The position numbers were made by a program, and so were the translations under genes. A stretch of DNA of 64,000 nt, from contig WJXW01000011.1 in the NCBI GenBank assembly GCA_015832175.1, positions 1,674,001 to 1,738,000 of the forward strand, read 5' to 3'. The DNA is from Paraphaeosphaeria minitans (taxonomy: Eukaryota > Ascomycota > Dothideomycetes > Pleosporales > Didymosphaeriaceae). Below the pieces are notes generated by a model. That model saw only the letters and a program-made list of their open reading frames with translations, had not been told where the DNA came from and made no database searches. Positions 37,000-48,861 of the stretch are shown here, piece by piece (position 1 is the stretch's first letter; each line of letters begins with the position of its first letter).

Positions 37000-39900
37000 T
37001 CAGGACGGTCGAAGACCTGCTGCTGAAGTGAGTGGATTTTTAACATGTCGCCGCGATACTCATGTGGCTGATAGTTGTGTGGAGATTATCGCTTGTTTCG
37101 AAGTGTTTTCAGTCGTGCCAGATGATCCGGTCGCGTTTGGGGTGGGCTGAGATCTGGGTGCAAGACTAAACTTGGGTGTTCTGGATGCGGTCTGCGGATA
37201 GGGAGCAGAACCGCGGGACACTTCAAGATATGTTCTGTTTTGGGCCATTCGCAACCTGTTGTTGTTTTCCTGCAAGGCTTCACTGTATCGAAGTAATAAC
37301 AGCCGGTATTAAGCGTTCCTTCGTCCAATGTAACCGAGCTCGAGACTTCGTAGTCATTCTTTTGTACCTGGCGGTGATCCATGGCTTTGACTTTCGAAGT
37401 GGCCCATCCACGGGATCCTCGTCCGAAGTCTCACCACGCGTGGCAAACACTTTCACATTCCAAGCACCCCATCCGTGGTTTCCTTACCCACCATCCTGAT
37501 CCGAGCGCACAGGTGCAGGTCCACTAATCTCGCCGAGGAACGCGTCGATGCTGGGCTCGCAGGACAGTCAGCGCACCTGCATTCCAATCCAGAAGGATTC
37601 TGGTCGTCAAGATGATGATGATGATGATGATGATCTTCACGAACCTTCACAGAGTATTGGACGTGCTTTGTTGTGTCATGTTTAGACGCCTGTCTGCATG
37701 TGATTCGAGTCGCGGTTTGGCAGAAAGATGGGCTACGCGCGACCCACGAGCAGGCAGCTAGATGACTCGTTCATTTGTTTCAATGTAGAAGTGTGGTGTT
37801 CGCTAGTTGCGTACCGGACTGCAAGATCTCTGCAGGAGAGACTGGTCAGTGTTCACCTTCACGCTCACTGTCGTTCCACGTGACGTAGGCAGTCTTGGCA
37901 GAATGCTGGAGAAACAACGGATCGGCCCCGCCACACCGGGCTGAAACCCCCGCCAACACTCTGTTAAGCTGCTTCCCCGCCTGGTTCTCCTCCACAACAG
38001 CTTTCCGCCTGCAAAGCTTCAAATGCTCGATTCGCCCACGCAAGCAGTCACCTATTCTTTCGACAGATACAAGCAATCCCGCGGTGCAGCACTGCAACCG
38101 CAGCGTGACTGTTGTTGCAGTGAGCTGGCCTGGCGTTAGCGCGTTGTGGTCGCCCCGCCCCACCGTGTACGTCAACGTGATACGCTGCCCACCCCTCGCT
38201 TAGCTCACCGCATTCAGGCCGCCTATAAATCCCCCGCCATGTCGGGCTCCCGCTCTTCTCCCCACCACCACCACCACCTCCTCCTGTCGAAGCACGAGTC
38301 CCGCCCTCCCGCCGCCCCGATCCCCCCCCCGATGTCATTCCTCCTGTTATGTTAGGGAAGGCCGTCTGATGATGAGGGTTGGCCTCCGCCGCCGGGTCCG
38401 CGCTGTACACTGAGCCTCAGCGCGTCGTCATGTCTGCCCGGCTTGCCGGCCCTGTGGAATCATTGTGGAGCCGACCCCGCGGAAGATGCCACAGATATGC
38501 GGCTGCTGTTGCCACAGCGGCCGTGACAGGCCGAAAGGTCCTGGCATACATCCTTCAGACGCACCCTTCATCCCTATCATCCGCCGTTGATGCGCCTTGC
38601 AAAGACGCTGCGACTGTGATCAGTCTACGCGTGGCAGGAGCGCCCGTGGCCACCACGTTGACGATCATTTTGATCGCCCACACGGTGGCTGCATGGGGGC
38701 TGCGGAAGACCATGTTTTGGTCTTCCAAGGCATTGACCCCAGGGTCATTGTGACCTAGGGTACAGTTCTGTGGTACTTGGTACACGTTACTGTCTCCACT
38801 AATCGCTTTTATCGCGCGTTTGCGTTAACTGCAATTAGGAAACTCGGCCTTGCTTCTTGGCCCAAGATCACCGAGAACTGCCAGAGCGCGTCAAGTGTGA
38901 TGTGGCAAGTACAAGTGCCGTACAAGAGAACCCTCCAGAGAAACCCTCCAGAGAACCTCGAGAGAACTGCTTTTCAAGCTGAACTTTTCTAGTTGGTGTA
39001 TCGGAGCGCGTACAGCCATGGTGCTGATGGCGCTGGCCTACCCAACTTGTGTCACCGGCGTGTTACGCTATGTGCACAGATTTTGTCAATATTCTCTTGA
39101 AGAGAATTGTCGAGACCTGTCAAAATTCTTCTGAACAGAACAATGACAACTTTTTGGTTTGGACATTTCCGGCGCGATGTCTCTAACGATGCGCTCTTGT
39201 TGACCTCGCACCGGAGATGTCCGCTCTCTGCGAGCGCGCTCGAGCAGGGGCATCCCCCCTCCGCCGGGAGTCGACGACGCTTGTTCCATCCAGACTCAGC
39301 TCCCAGCGGAAGATGCCAACAGATATGGGGTTGCACCCCGACAGGCCGCAAGGTCCCTGGCACTCGGCTCCCGCGCACCCTCGCATCTGCAGCCCGTCTC
39401 CGGATGGCAGTGCAGACTGGCCTCATGTTTGCATACGTTGGCCACGCGCGGCGGTACTGCACCGCCGGGGAGACGTTTACGTCCGCGCACCCACGCTCGA
39501 TCGCTCGCTCGCCCCCCACAACGACCGGCCGATCCCGCGTGCTCCCCACGCCTTTTGGGTTACCGCAGCTCTGCGCCCCGCGTTTAGTGGGCGCACCTGC
39601 AGCTTTTTGAATGAATAATCAATGGATTGATTTGCGATCATCCTTTGGGGAGATTGTTGTGTTGCTTTACCGAGTTTACATTGGGCAAAAGAGAAACGGG
39701 TGGCAGTTTGGTTTTCATCCATGGGGGAAAGGGACGGCGGGTTTGACTTGGTGGTCCGGATTCGACAATTTGTGCTTCGGGCGAAGAATGCGTCGTGGCC
39801 TGCGGGCTGGCGGCGGCAAGAGGAGGACGGGAGACAGAAGTCGGATTCTTGCGCCTCCTCGCGGTGTCTCCTGGATAGTCTCTCGGCAGAGGGATGAACC

Positions 39901-40099
39901 AAATGCAAGAAACGCGTGGGCTTGGTGTGCGGGTAGAACCGTACAACAGTCCGTTTCCAGGGTAGAAACTTGGACAAGAGAGAATTTCAAAATTCATAAC
40001 CCTCGTCACGAGTGTCTCTGCCTCCGGGCGATGGCCCATGGCTTTACTTGAGATGATCGACTCGATTTCTTTTCATCACACTGCGATGCTGAGAGATGC
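37000..40099. other. Gene-poor stretch before the repeat cluster
   Basis: Three kilobases with no supported gene. It includes a (GAT)n run at 37611-37634, an orphan TATAAA near 38223, a tandem AGAGAAMCCTCC motif at about 38930-38968, and a diverged duplicated segment (38481-38548 and 39308-39358). Open frames such as 38430-38753 have no domain and overlap frames on other strands. Confidence 0.5.
38481..39358. repeat. Two diverged copies of a roughly 50-70 bp segment
   Basis: Copy A (38481-38548) and copy B (39308-39358) share GGAAGATGCC(A)ACAGATATG and, after a length-variable middle, GACAGGCCG(A/C)AAGGTCC. They are about 830 bp apart in the same orientation, with small indels. Possibly part of an old dispersed repeat. 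Confidence 0.55.
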
Positions 40100-40340
40100 G
40101 CGTTAGATGTAGGGTTCATACCTGGGCGAATGGGTGTGCGTTTATCTATACCTGGGTGACTAGGTGTGCGTTAGATTTAGATGGTGTGGTGATCAGATAC
40201 GTGTTTAATCAATACCTACATAATCTGCTATCCCCGCAGACCAGGGTTTTACAATTTGTTAATATGTGTTATGTAGAGGGTTTATGCCTAGGTGGGTGAC
40301 TGGGTGTGCGTTGGGTTTACATGGCGTGGTGATGAAGACC
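40100..40340. repeat. Degenerate direct repeats containing GGGTGTGCGTT
   Basis: Three imperfect copies (starting about 40121, 40149 and 40287) with the core CTGGGTGACTRGGTGTGCG, followed in two of them by a related ATGG(T/C)GTGGTGAT block. Confidence 0.6.
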
Positions 40341-40512
40341 CATGTCCAATCTGTAGGTACACCAGTGTGCCACGCCGTTGAGCCTCGCCTTCTGGTCTGG
40401 CATAGGCGAGACCGTGATGATGCGGACCGTGTGCTGATGTCAAGACTGGTGTCGCAAAGAGGACGTGTTGAATGCGTCATGATATCATTGCTGCCAGATG
40501 GGGTATGAAGAG

Positions 40513-40620
40513 CACGAAGAGCATCACGTGCAGATATGAAAGCATCACGTGCAGATATGAAAGCATCACGTGCAGGTATAAAAGCATCACCGTGCAGATA
40601 TAAAGTACATGACGTGCAGA
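40513..40620. repeat. 21-bp tandem array carrying CACGTG boxes
   Basis: About five copies of AGCATCACGTGCAGATATGAA, becoming divergent towards the right (one copy has CACCGTG, the last GACGTGCAG). Three copies hold the palindromic CACGTG box that bHLH factors of the Cbf1/Pho4 type bind. Confidence 0.8.
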
Positions 40621-40794
40621 CAGTACATCCCTGGACAAAGCCGACGACGACGTGACAATCCGGGATGCTACTACTGGGGGCACGCAGGCGGGGTCGCAAG
40701 AGGCAATGGCTCAACGGTTGCGACGACGATCAACACGGCAGTGGCACCGCCAAAGGAAGATGTTGGGCGTGGCTCGAGCAGCGTTGTGTTTGTT

Positions 40795-40926
40795 GTTGGG
40801 CGAGGTTGTTCTTGCCTGTTGTCTTTGTTGGGCGAGGCTGATCTTGCCTGTTGTCTTTGTTGGGCGAGGCTGATCTTGCCTGTTGTCTTTGTTGGGCGAG
40901 GTTGTTCTTGCCTGTTGTCTTGATTG
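40795..40926. repeat. 32-bp tandem array
   Basis: Copies start at 40795, 40827, 40859 and 40891 (exact 32-bp spacing); a fifth, partial copy starts at 40926. Units begin GTTGGGCGAGG and end TGTTGTCTTT. Confidence 0.85.
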
Positions 40927-40946
40927 TTGGGCGAGGTTCTTACGCG

Positions 40947-41061
40947 ATGTTCTTGTTCGTGCGCAATGTTCCTACTTGTTGTTCTTGTTCGTGCGCAATG
41001 TCCCTACTTGTCGTTCTTGTTCGTGCGCAATGTTCCTACTTGTTGTTCCTGTTCGTTGGGC
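40947..41061. repeat. Second 32-bp tandem array
   Basis: Units beginning ATGTTCCTACTTG and ending TTCGTGCGCA start at 40966, 40998 and 41030, preceded by a partial copy at 40947. The period equals that of the neighbouring array, and both contain TTGTTCTTG. Confidence 0.85.
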
Positions 41062-41177
41062 CATGTTCCTTTTGGTTGCGCCATGTTGTTACCTATTATT
41101 CTTGTTCGTTGAGGAAGCGTGAGATGGCGGCAGAGGGAGGGCGGGGTGGGCAAACCAGTGGTGGGGCGGGCAAATCA

Positions 41178-41323
41178 GTGGGCGGTCGAGGGAAACTAAG
41201 TGGGCGGTCGAGGGAAACTAAGTGGGCGGTCGAGGGAAACTAAGTGGGCGGTCGAGGGAAACTAAGTGGGCGGTCGAGGGAAACTAAGTGGGCGGTCGAG
41301 GGAAACTAAGTGGGCGGTCGAGG
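41178..41323. repeat. 22-bp tandem array
   Basis: Six perfect units beginning GTGGGCGGTCGAGGG and ending AAACTAA, starting at 41178 and every 22 bp, plus a seventh partial unit at 41310. The copies are identical, which suggests recent expansion. Confidence 0.9.
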
Positions 41324-41369
41324 CGGGAGAGCAGCCGTGGAACAGGCGTCGCTAGCGGACCAGAGGCAA

Positions 41370-41564
41370 GCACAGGGACAAAGACAAGGACAAGGAAGGA
41401 CAGGGACAGGGACAGGGACAAGGACAGGGAAGAAGCGCCGTCCGGGAGGGCGTCCCAGCAGCGAGGCAGCCAGAACAAAAAAAAAAAAAAAGAGGCGACC
41501 CAGATGCGCGAAAAATGGGCTGATTTCTGGACAGTGTGTGGTTGGTGGCTGGTGTCTGGTGTCG

Positions 41565-41600
<36 letters not shown>
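41370..41600. repeat. GGACAG hexamer run, poly-A and (GT)17
   Basis: AGGGAC/AGGACA hexamers at about 41370-41432, a 15-A run near 41478-41492 and a (GT)n microsatellite at 41567-41600. Confidence 0.85.
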
Positions 41601-41602
<2 letters not shown>

Positions 41603-41833
41603 CCCGGCGGGCCCAGCAGGAAGGCGAAGGCGGGAATGCCATGTCCGCGACTCCGCTGCGCTTTTGGGTTGCTCGACGACGTTGCACTGGGTGGAGCGTT
41701 GGAGGGCATGGGGCAGTTACCAGCCCGCCCGCCCGCCCGCCCGCCTGACCCTGACCCTGACCTCTTGGGTTCGTCGCGAGTCCACTCTGTCCCAGCGGGA
41801 AGTGCATGTTTTGGGGCAATGGACTCTATACTT

Positions 41834-42190
41834 GCCGGTGACTGCAGACTTGCCGATGACTCTATAGTATATACTTGCCGGTGACTGCAGACTTGCCGAC
41901 GACTCCGTACTTGCCAGTGACTCCATGCTTGCCAGTGGCTCCAGACTTGCCGCTAACTCTCCAGGCGGATGCAAGTTGCCAGTGACTCTCCAGACTTGCC
42001 AGTGACTCTCCAGACTTGCCAGTGTCTCCAGACTTGCCAGTGACTCTCCAGACTTGCCAGTGACTCTCCAGACTTGCCAGTGACTCTCTAGACTTGCCAG
42101 TGACTCTCTAGACTTGCCAGTGTCTCCACACTTTGCCGGTGACTCTCGACTTGCCCCATACTTGCCGATGGCTCCACGCTTGCCGGTGAC
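41834..42190. repeat. 20-bp tandem array
   Basis: Around a dozen or more imperfect copies of AGACTTGCCAGTGACTCTCC. They are most regular at 41985-42125 and more degenerate on both sides. Confidence 0.85.
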
Positions 42191-42478
42191 TACCACTGTA
42201 AGGGATGCAAGCAGGCGCGGCGCGGCAGGGATGCTTGGTGGTGGCTCCGTGGGTGCACGTCTATTGGCACCTGGTACCCAAGGTGCTGGGGCAGACAAAG
42301 AACACATTCACCCGGCGCTACTAGCATCCTGGCATCCTGGCGTCCTGGCTGCACCCTCCGAGTCCCAAGGCGCTCAGCAACCACAGGTTCAGCACCTCCC
42401 AGGCTCAGCAGCTATCCATCCATCTACCGTAGTCTGGTGTCGCCCGCCAGCAGCTATCTAACGAGTGGTCTAGTGCAG

Positions 42479-42525
42479 CTGGTGTGCCCTCCCTCTCCCA
42501 GGCTTAGCACCTACCGTAGTCTAGC

Positions 42526-42559
<34 letters not shown>

Positions 42560-42710
42560 CCGCCCGCCCTCTCCCACGCCCAGCTGCTGGTGTGCCCTCC
42601 CTCTCCCAGGCTTAGCACCTACCGTAGTCTAGCTTGTGTGTGTGTGTGTGTGTGTGTGTGTGCCCGCCCGCCCTCTCCCACGCCCAGCTGCTGGTGTGCC
42701 TGCCTTCTCC
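42479..42710. repeat. About 106-bp tandem duplication with (TG)n cores
   Basis: Copies start at 42479 and 42587 (108 bp apart), with a truncated third at 42691. Each full copy contains a (TG)n tract (42527-42558 and 42635-42662) followed by CCCGCCCGCCCTCTCCCACG. Confidence 0.85.
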
Positions 42711-43408
42711 CACGCCTAGCCGGTGTGCCTGCCCGCCTGCCCTGCCCTCGCCCCGTTTTCTCTCCCACTACCGACTCATACCTCACCTCTCAAACCCCAG
42801 ACCCAGATACACCATCCACACCCAACGCGACCCGTCGCGTGCACAGCGGCGACGACGCCGCGTGAGACCGACTCTCCCTCCTCCTCCTCCTCCTCCTCCT
42901 CTTCCACCTCCTCGCCGGCGCCGCCCTATCAGCCCGCTCAAGCCAGCCTGTCCGTAGCTCGTCGAGTGTGGACGAGCAGACGAGCAGACGCGCCCGCCTG
43001 TTGTGGCCCCCATCTATCGCTACCCCAAAGTGAGTACTTTTGTCGTTTTCGTCTGGCCCGCCGCCTGTCGAGAGCCTGTCCAGGAGCGTGTCCAAAGCCT
43101 GCCCAGGAGCGTGGCCTTGGGAGAGATGCCGATGCCACGGGCGCTGTCCCGCCGCGCAGGCGTCGGAGAGGCACGCTGACGGTTTGTCCCAAAGCCAAAG
43201 CTCAAACCACCTTCAACCCACCTTGACTCGCCGCCGCCCGCCGCCGCCGTTTGCCCTCACCTCTGCTCCGACGTTGCGGTCGACGACGTAAGTTGCACAT
43301 GCCGTGCCTTCTTCGCCGTCGCCGCCGCCGCCGCCGCGACCCTGCCAGGACAAAGCCCGTACCGAACATGGCTGACCGCGACCAGCAACCACGCAGCCTA
43401 CCACCACC
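42711..43408. other. veA upstream region and leader
   Basis: Pyrimidine-rich with (CCT)n near 42882-42908. A GTGAGT donor-like site at 43029 (CCAAAGTGAGTAC) could start a leader intron; its acceptor cannot be placed with confidence. Confidence 0.4.
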
Positions 43409-45241
43409 ATGGCCTCCACCATCGCTGTCCCCAACGAGACCTGCAGCTCGTCCGTCCGCACCACAAAGGACGGCCGCACCATCCGCTACTCGCTGCAGGT
43501 CATCCAGCAACCCGAGCGCGCCCGCGCCTGCGGCAGCGGCGCCAAGTCGAGTGCCGACCGTCGCCCCGTCGACCCGCCGCCCATTGTCGAGCTCAAGGTG
43601 TTCGAGGGTGAGCACGACATCACCTTTGGCTACAATGCCAACTTTTTTTTGTTCGCGACGCTCGAGAATGCCCGCACCATTGCCCCCGGACGCGCTCCCG
43701 CCGCCTCGACGGGCTTCCCCGTCCTCACCGGCACCCCCGTCGCCGGCATGGCCTACCTGGACCGCCCCAGCCCCGCCGGCTACTTCATCTTTCCCGACCT
43801 GTCCGTCCGCCACGAGGGAAAGTACCGCCTGAGCTTCGCCCTGTACGAGGAGTTGAAGGACCAAAAGGACATGGACCCCGAGGACCGCTCTGTCAACGCC
43901 CACACCCAGGCCGGGCTCGATGCCCATGTCTCCCACCGCCTCGAGGTCAAGTCGGCTCCCTTTGTCGTCTTCTCAGCCAAAAAGTTCCCTGGACTGTCCG
44001 AGAGCACTGCGCTGAGCCGCATGGTGGCCGAGCAGGGATGCCGCGTCCGCATTCGACGCGACGTCAGGATGAGGCGTCGTGAGAACAAGTCCAACAAGGA
44101 CTGGGATGACTACGAGGAAGACGGTACCTACGACGGACCCAGGCGCACCTCGGCCACCCCGGACAACTATGCCCAGCAGCAGGCCCTGCCGACGCCCAAC
44201 CCCGCCCTCGACGAGAGCAACCGCCCACGCTCCGTCTCCAACGCAAGCACCAATTCCTTCGCGCCACCTCGCCGCCAGAGCGTCGAGGACATGCAGCCCG
44301 CCTACCCGTCCAACGGCAGCTACCAGCAGATGCCTCCGCCCCAGAGCGCGTCGTACTCCCAGCTCCCTCAATACAGCACGCCCCAGTCCGCCTACCAGAA
44401 CCACTATGCACCTCCTCAGCCGCCGGCTCCTCTGATGCAGCCGCCGCAGACGCCTTACTCGCAGCAATCTCACCAGCCCGCACACAGCTACCAGAGTCCG
44501 TCCAACATGCACATGGGTCAATCGTACGCCTACATGAACAACCAAGCCTACCAGCAACCGTCCCATTACGAGCAGCCAGCGCCTGTGCGCCAGGAGCCCG
44601 CCGTAGACTACAGCCAGCCTGCTGCCGATTACCGCCGTTCTTCCATCGCACAGTCCCCCCAGCAGTACCCTGGCCCCAGCCAACTCATGCCCTCGTACGG
44701 TTCCGCTTCTGGCTCCATGGATTATGGACGGCCCCAGCCAATGGTTCAGCCACTGCACAGTCCAAACCACATTGCGCCCGTCTCCACGCCCTCTTCGTCC
44801 CACATGTCCAACGGCCACGCTCTTGCGCCCTTGAGAACCGTCTTGGCAGATGTCAATGCCCAGAACAAGCTGGATCCTGTCTCGCCTTCGTACCAATCGC
44901 CGCCCAACAACATGTCTGCACCCATGTCCGCCACGTCCGAGATTGCTCCGCACCACGCCTACCTGGATTCTCACGCCAAGTACAATGCACAGCCCCACGT
45001 CCAATCTCAAGCCAGCATCGGACAGAAGCGATCCTACTCGAGCACCTTCGACACCCGCCACCTCAACGACCGCCTGCAGCAGGGAGCCCGTCCTAACCCG
45101 ACCGCCCCGCCGTACCGCTACGACGGCGTCATGGAGAACGGCTCGCCAGACATGGAGGAGCCCATGGACCGCGCCAGCATGAGCTACCGCCGCGCCGACG
45201 GCAGCCACCGCTTGCGCCGCGTGCCCGAGCTCGGAGTTTAG
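43409..45241 (+). CDS. veA: Velvet-complex regulator VeA
   Basis: Light-dependent regulator that, with VelB and LaeA, couples development to secondary metabolism; it shuttles between cytoplasm and nucleus. One uninterrupted frame of 610 aa. The velvet domain spans about residues 20-222, with [48 protein letters not shown] and [20 protein letters not shown]. It ends [20 protein letters not shown] then [13 protein letters not shown], a basic, possibly NLS-like, stretch. The region from about residue 240 is Gln/Pro/Tyr-rich and disordered, as in other VeA proteins. This pattern fits VeA rather than VelB, VelC or VosA. The upstream 3 kb is unusually rich in minisatellites. Confidence 0.95.
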   Translation: MASTIAVPNETCSSSVRTTKDGRTIRYSLQVIQQPERARACGSGAKSSADRRPVDPPPIVELKVFEGEHDITFGYNANFFLFATLENARTIAPGRAPAASTGFPVLTGTPVAGMAYLDRPSPAGYFIFPDLSVRHEGKYRLSFALYEELKDQKDMDPEDRSVNAHTQAGLDAHVSHRLEVKSAPFVVFSAKKFPGLSESTALSRMVAEQGCRVRIRRDVRMRRRENKSNKDWDDYEEDGTYDGPRRTSATPDNYAQQQALPTPNPALDESNRPRSVSNASTNSFAPPRRQSVEDMQPAYPSNGSYQQMPPPQSASYSQLPQYSTPQSAYQNHYAPPQPPAPLMQPPQTPYSQQSHQPAHSYQSPSNMHMGQSYAYMNNQAYQQPSHYEQPAPVRQEPAVDYSQPAADYRRSSIAQSPQQYPGPSQLMPSYGSASGSMDYGRPQPMVQPLHSPNHIAPVSTPSSSHMSNGHALAPLRTVLADVNAQNKLDPVSPSYQSPPNNMSAPMSATSEIAPHHAYLDSHAKYNAQPHVQSQASIGQKRSYSSTFDTRHLNDRLQQGARPNPTAPPYRYDGVMENGSPDMEEPMDRASMSYRRADGSHRLRRVPELGV

Positions 45242-46215
45242 ACGCTTCTGGGCATGACACCTCGCAGCGCGATTGCTTTGTCCCGGCGTTCAGTCACGAT
45301 GTTCCGATGCCCGCGATACCATTCCACGAACACGCGGCGCTGCCATTGACTTGGCTTTTTCCTATCTGTTTATCTGTTTGACACCGTCGCGCCGCTCGTC
45401 AGCGGCTTTCTCATACCCCTTGACCCTGACATTGTTTTCTCCCTACCGACGACCGAAAAAGCACACAAGCCTCGACAGGCCTCTTATCTCACCCAAGCGC
45501 CTTCATTTCTTTACTCTTGCTGTATTTTTTCCATTGCTGGGCGTGCTCTGCGCATGCTGTATCTTGTACACTGCTGATGGATGGGACGTGGAAATGGGTA
45601 CGAGGCGCCAAATGGCACACGCTCCTACCGCCATTGCCTTTTGTTGGCGACCAAACATCCGTTTGCTTCCTTTGTTGTTGTGCTGTGCCCGTTTCATCGC
45701 TAGGAGATTGTGTGTGGGGTGTGGTGCGGTGGAGTTGGGTACACGGACGCATACACAGGGCCTGGGCGGGTGTATATTCACAGGGGGGTTTGTTGTTATT
45801 AGTTGATTGGGACGAGGGGGGAGGAGGGAGGAGGGAGAGCGTGATGAATATCTGAACGTAACTTGGCTCCATCAACGGGAAACTCTACACTGCTTGTTCC
45901 CTTTTCTTAGTTGTGCTGCGGTGTTGCGATGTGATGTGATGTGATGTGATGTGATGTGATGTGATGTGATGTGATGTGATGTGATGTGATGTGATGTGCA
46001 GCTCTACGCTGCGCACAGACGGACGGACGGACGGTGCTTACGAGTAGTTCTGCAATGAAAAAGAACACGGCACGTGCACTGCTCCCTTGGATTGACCGAC
46101 TCTCCCATTCCCGTCCTAACTACGTGGTATCTCATCTAGAATCGCATCTTCAGCCTTCGCCCGGCCGCGCACCTCCCCAAAGGCATCTGCATACGCGTGT
46201 CCTGCCTTCCTCCGT
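45242..46215. other. Intergenic, veA and MET17 convergent
   Basis: No gene recognised. It holds a (GTGAT)13 microsatellite (45931-45995) and a (GACG)n run at about 46018-46035. Confidence 0.6.
45931..45995. repeat. (GTGAT)13 microsatellite
   Basis: Thirteen perfect pentamers between the convergent 3' ends of veA and MET17. Confidence 0.95.
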
Positions 46216-47932
<1,717 letters not shown>

Positions 47933-47935
47933 TGT

Positions 47936-48158
47936 GACGGGCGTGGTAGTTATGACGGGGCGTGGTAGTTATGACGGGGCGTGGTAGTTATGACGGGGCG
48001 TGGTAGTTATGACGGGGCGTGGTAGTTATGACGGGGCGTGGTAGTTATGACGGGGCGTGGTAGTTATGACGGGGCGTGGTAGTTATGACGGGGCGTGGTA
48101 GTTATGACGGGGCGTGGTAGTTATGACGGGGCGTGGTAGTTATGACGGGGCGTGGTAG
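47936..48158. repeat. 19-bp tandem array abutting the MET17 start
   Basis: One 18-nt unit, ten 19-nt units (GACGGGGCGTGGTAGTTAT) and a 15-nt partial unit, essentially identical. In MET17 sense the unit is ATAACTACCACGCCCCGTC. The array begins 4 nt upstream of the ATG at 47932. Confidence 0.95.
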
Positions 48159-48378
48159 TCTACAGAGAAGGTATGTTATGTAGGACGAGGAGAAACAAAA
48201 AAAAAGACCCAGGTAAACAACCACCGGCAGATGGATAGTTACAGAAAACGTAAATACCCACCGAGGTAGGTATCTATGGTGAAGGGGAAAGAAAAGACCA
48301 ACAAGACACACCGCCCCCCAGTAAACTAATTAAGTAGTCCAAGTAGATACGTAGACCCTGAGACCCCCGCGCAGTTGG
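48159..48378. other. Spacer between MET17 repeat array and the retroelement
   Basis: Contains a poly-A run and a GAGGTAGGTATCTATGG tract; no gene. Confidence 0.5.
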
Positions 48379-48383
48379 ACCAC

Positions 48384-48814
48384 TGTTAGGATCTGAAATC
48401 CACATGATGGCGGGAAGCCGGTTTTGTACCTAGCGGGCGCGTAGCAAGGATCGAGCGGGGACTCGATGCCGACTACGCCTCGAACGAAGGAGTCACGTGA
48501 CTACTCTCTACAGAGCGCTTAATTGCTCTGCGCTAGAGCATAATATACGTAACCGCTCTCTATAGAGCGCTCTTTATAGAGCGCTCCCTATAGAGCAGAC
48601 TTTGCTTAGTATATAGGAACGTAAGGATAGACTCTCTATACTTGTGTTTAATCTATTTATTAATCTATTATTTAGATTCTAGCAGACTAAATTATTAACT
48701 TATTACACTTTATAAAATACTATTATATTAATAAAACCTTCTACCTTCTATAAGTACTCCTGCCTAAGAACTAACCTTAACTCTTTAGGGCTAGCTACCC
48801 TCTTAGATTTAATA
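48384..48814 (+). repeat. Left (5') LTR, 431 bp
   Basis: Starts TGTTAGGATCTG and ends GATTTAATA (mutated from ...ACA). Its first 170 bp are GC-normal and almost unmutated; its last 250 bp carry most of its transitions. It contains repeated CTATAGAGCGCTC palindromic motifs. Confidence 0.95.
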
Positions 48815-48861
48815 TCTTAAACACCCTTAATATAAGTACTTTATAAACTCCTACTTCTTCT

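Noticed and set aside
38430..38753. 107-codon plus ORF with one hydrophobic stretch
   Set aside because: It overlaps the diverged duplicated segment and shows no further support.
40609..41243. Open frames through the tandem arrays
   Set aside because: They are open only because the repeat units lack stops; Cys/Leu/Val repeats with no homology signal and no splice evidence.
40513..42190. Arrays resembling CRISPR repeats
   Set aside because: Repeats are contiguous or nearly so, without unique spacers, and this is a fungal nuclear genome.
43973..45208. 411-codon minus-strand ORF within veA
   Set aside because: Antisense shadow caused by the GC-rich, Gln/Pro codon use of veA; no domain.
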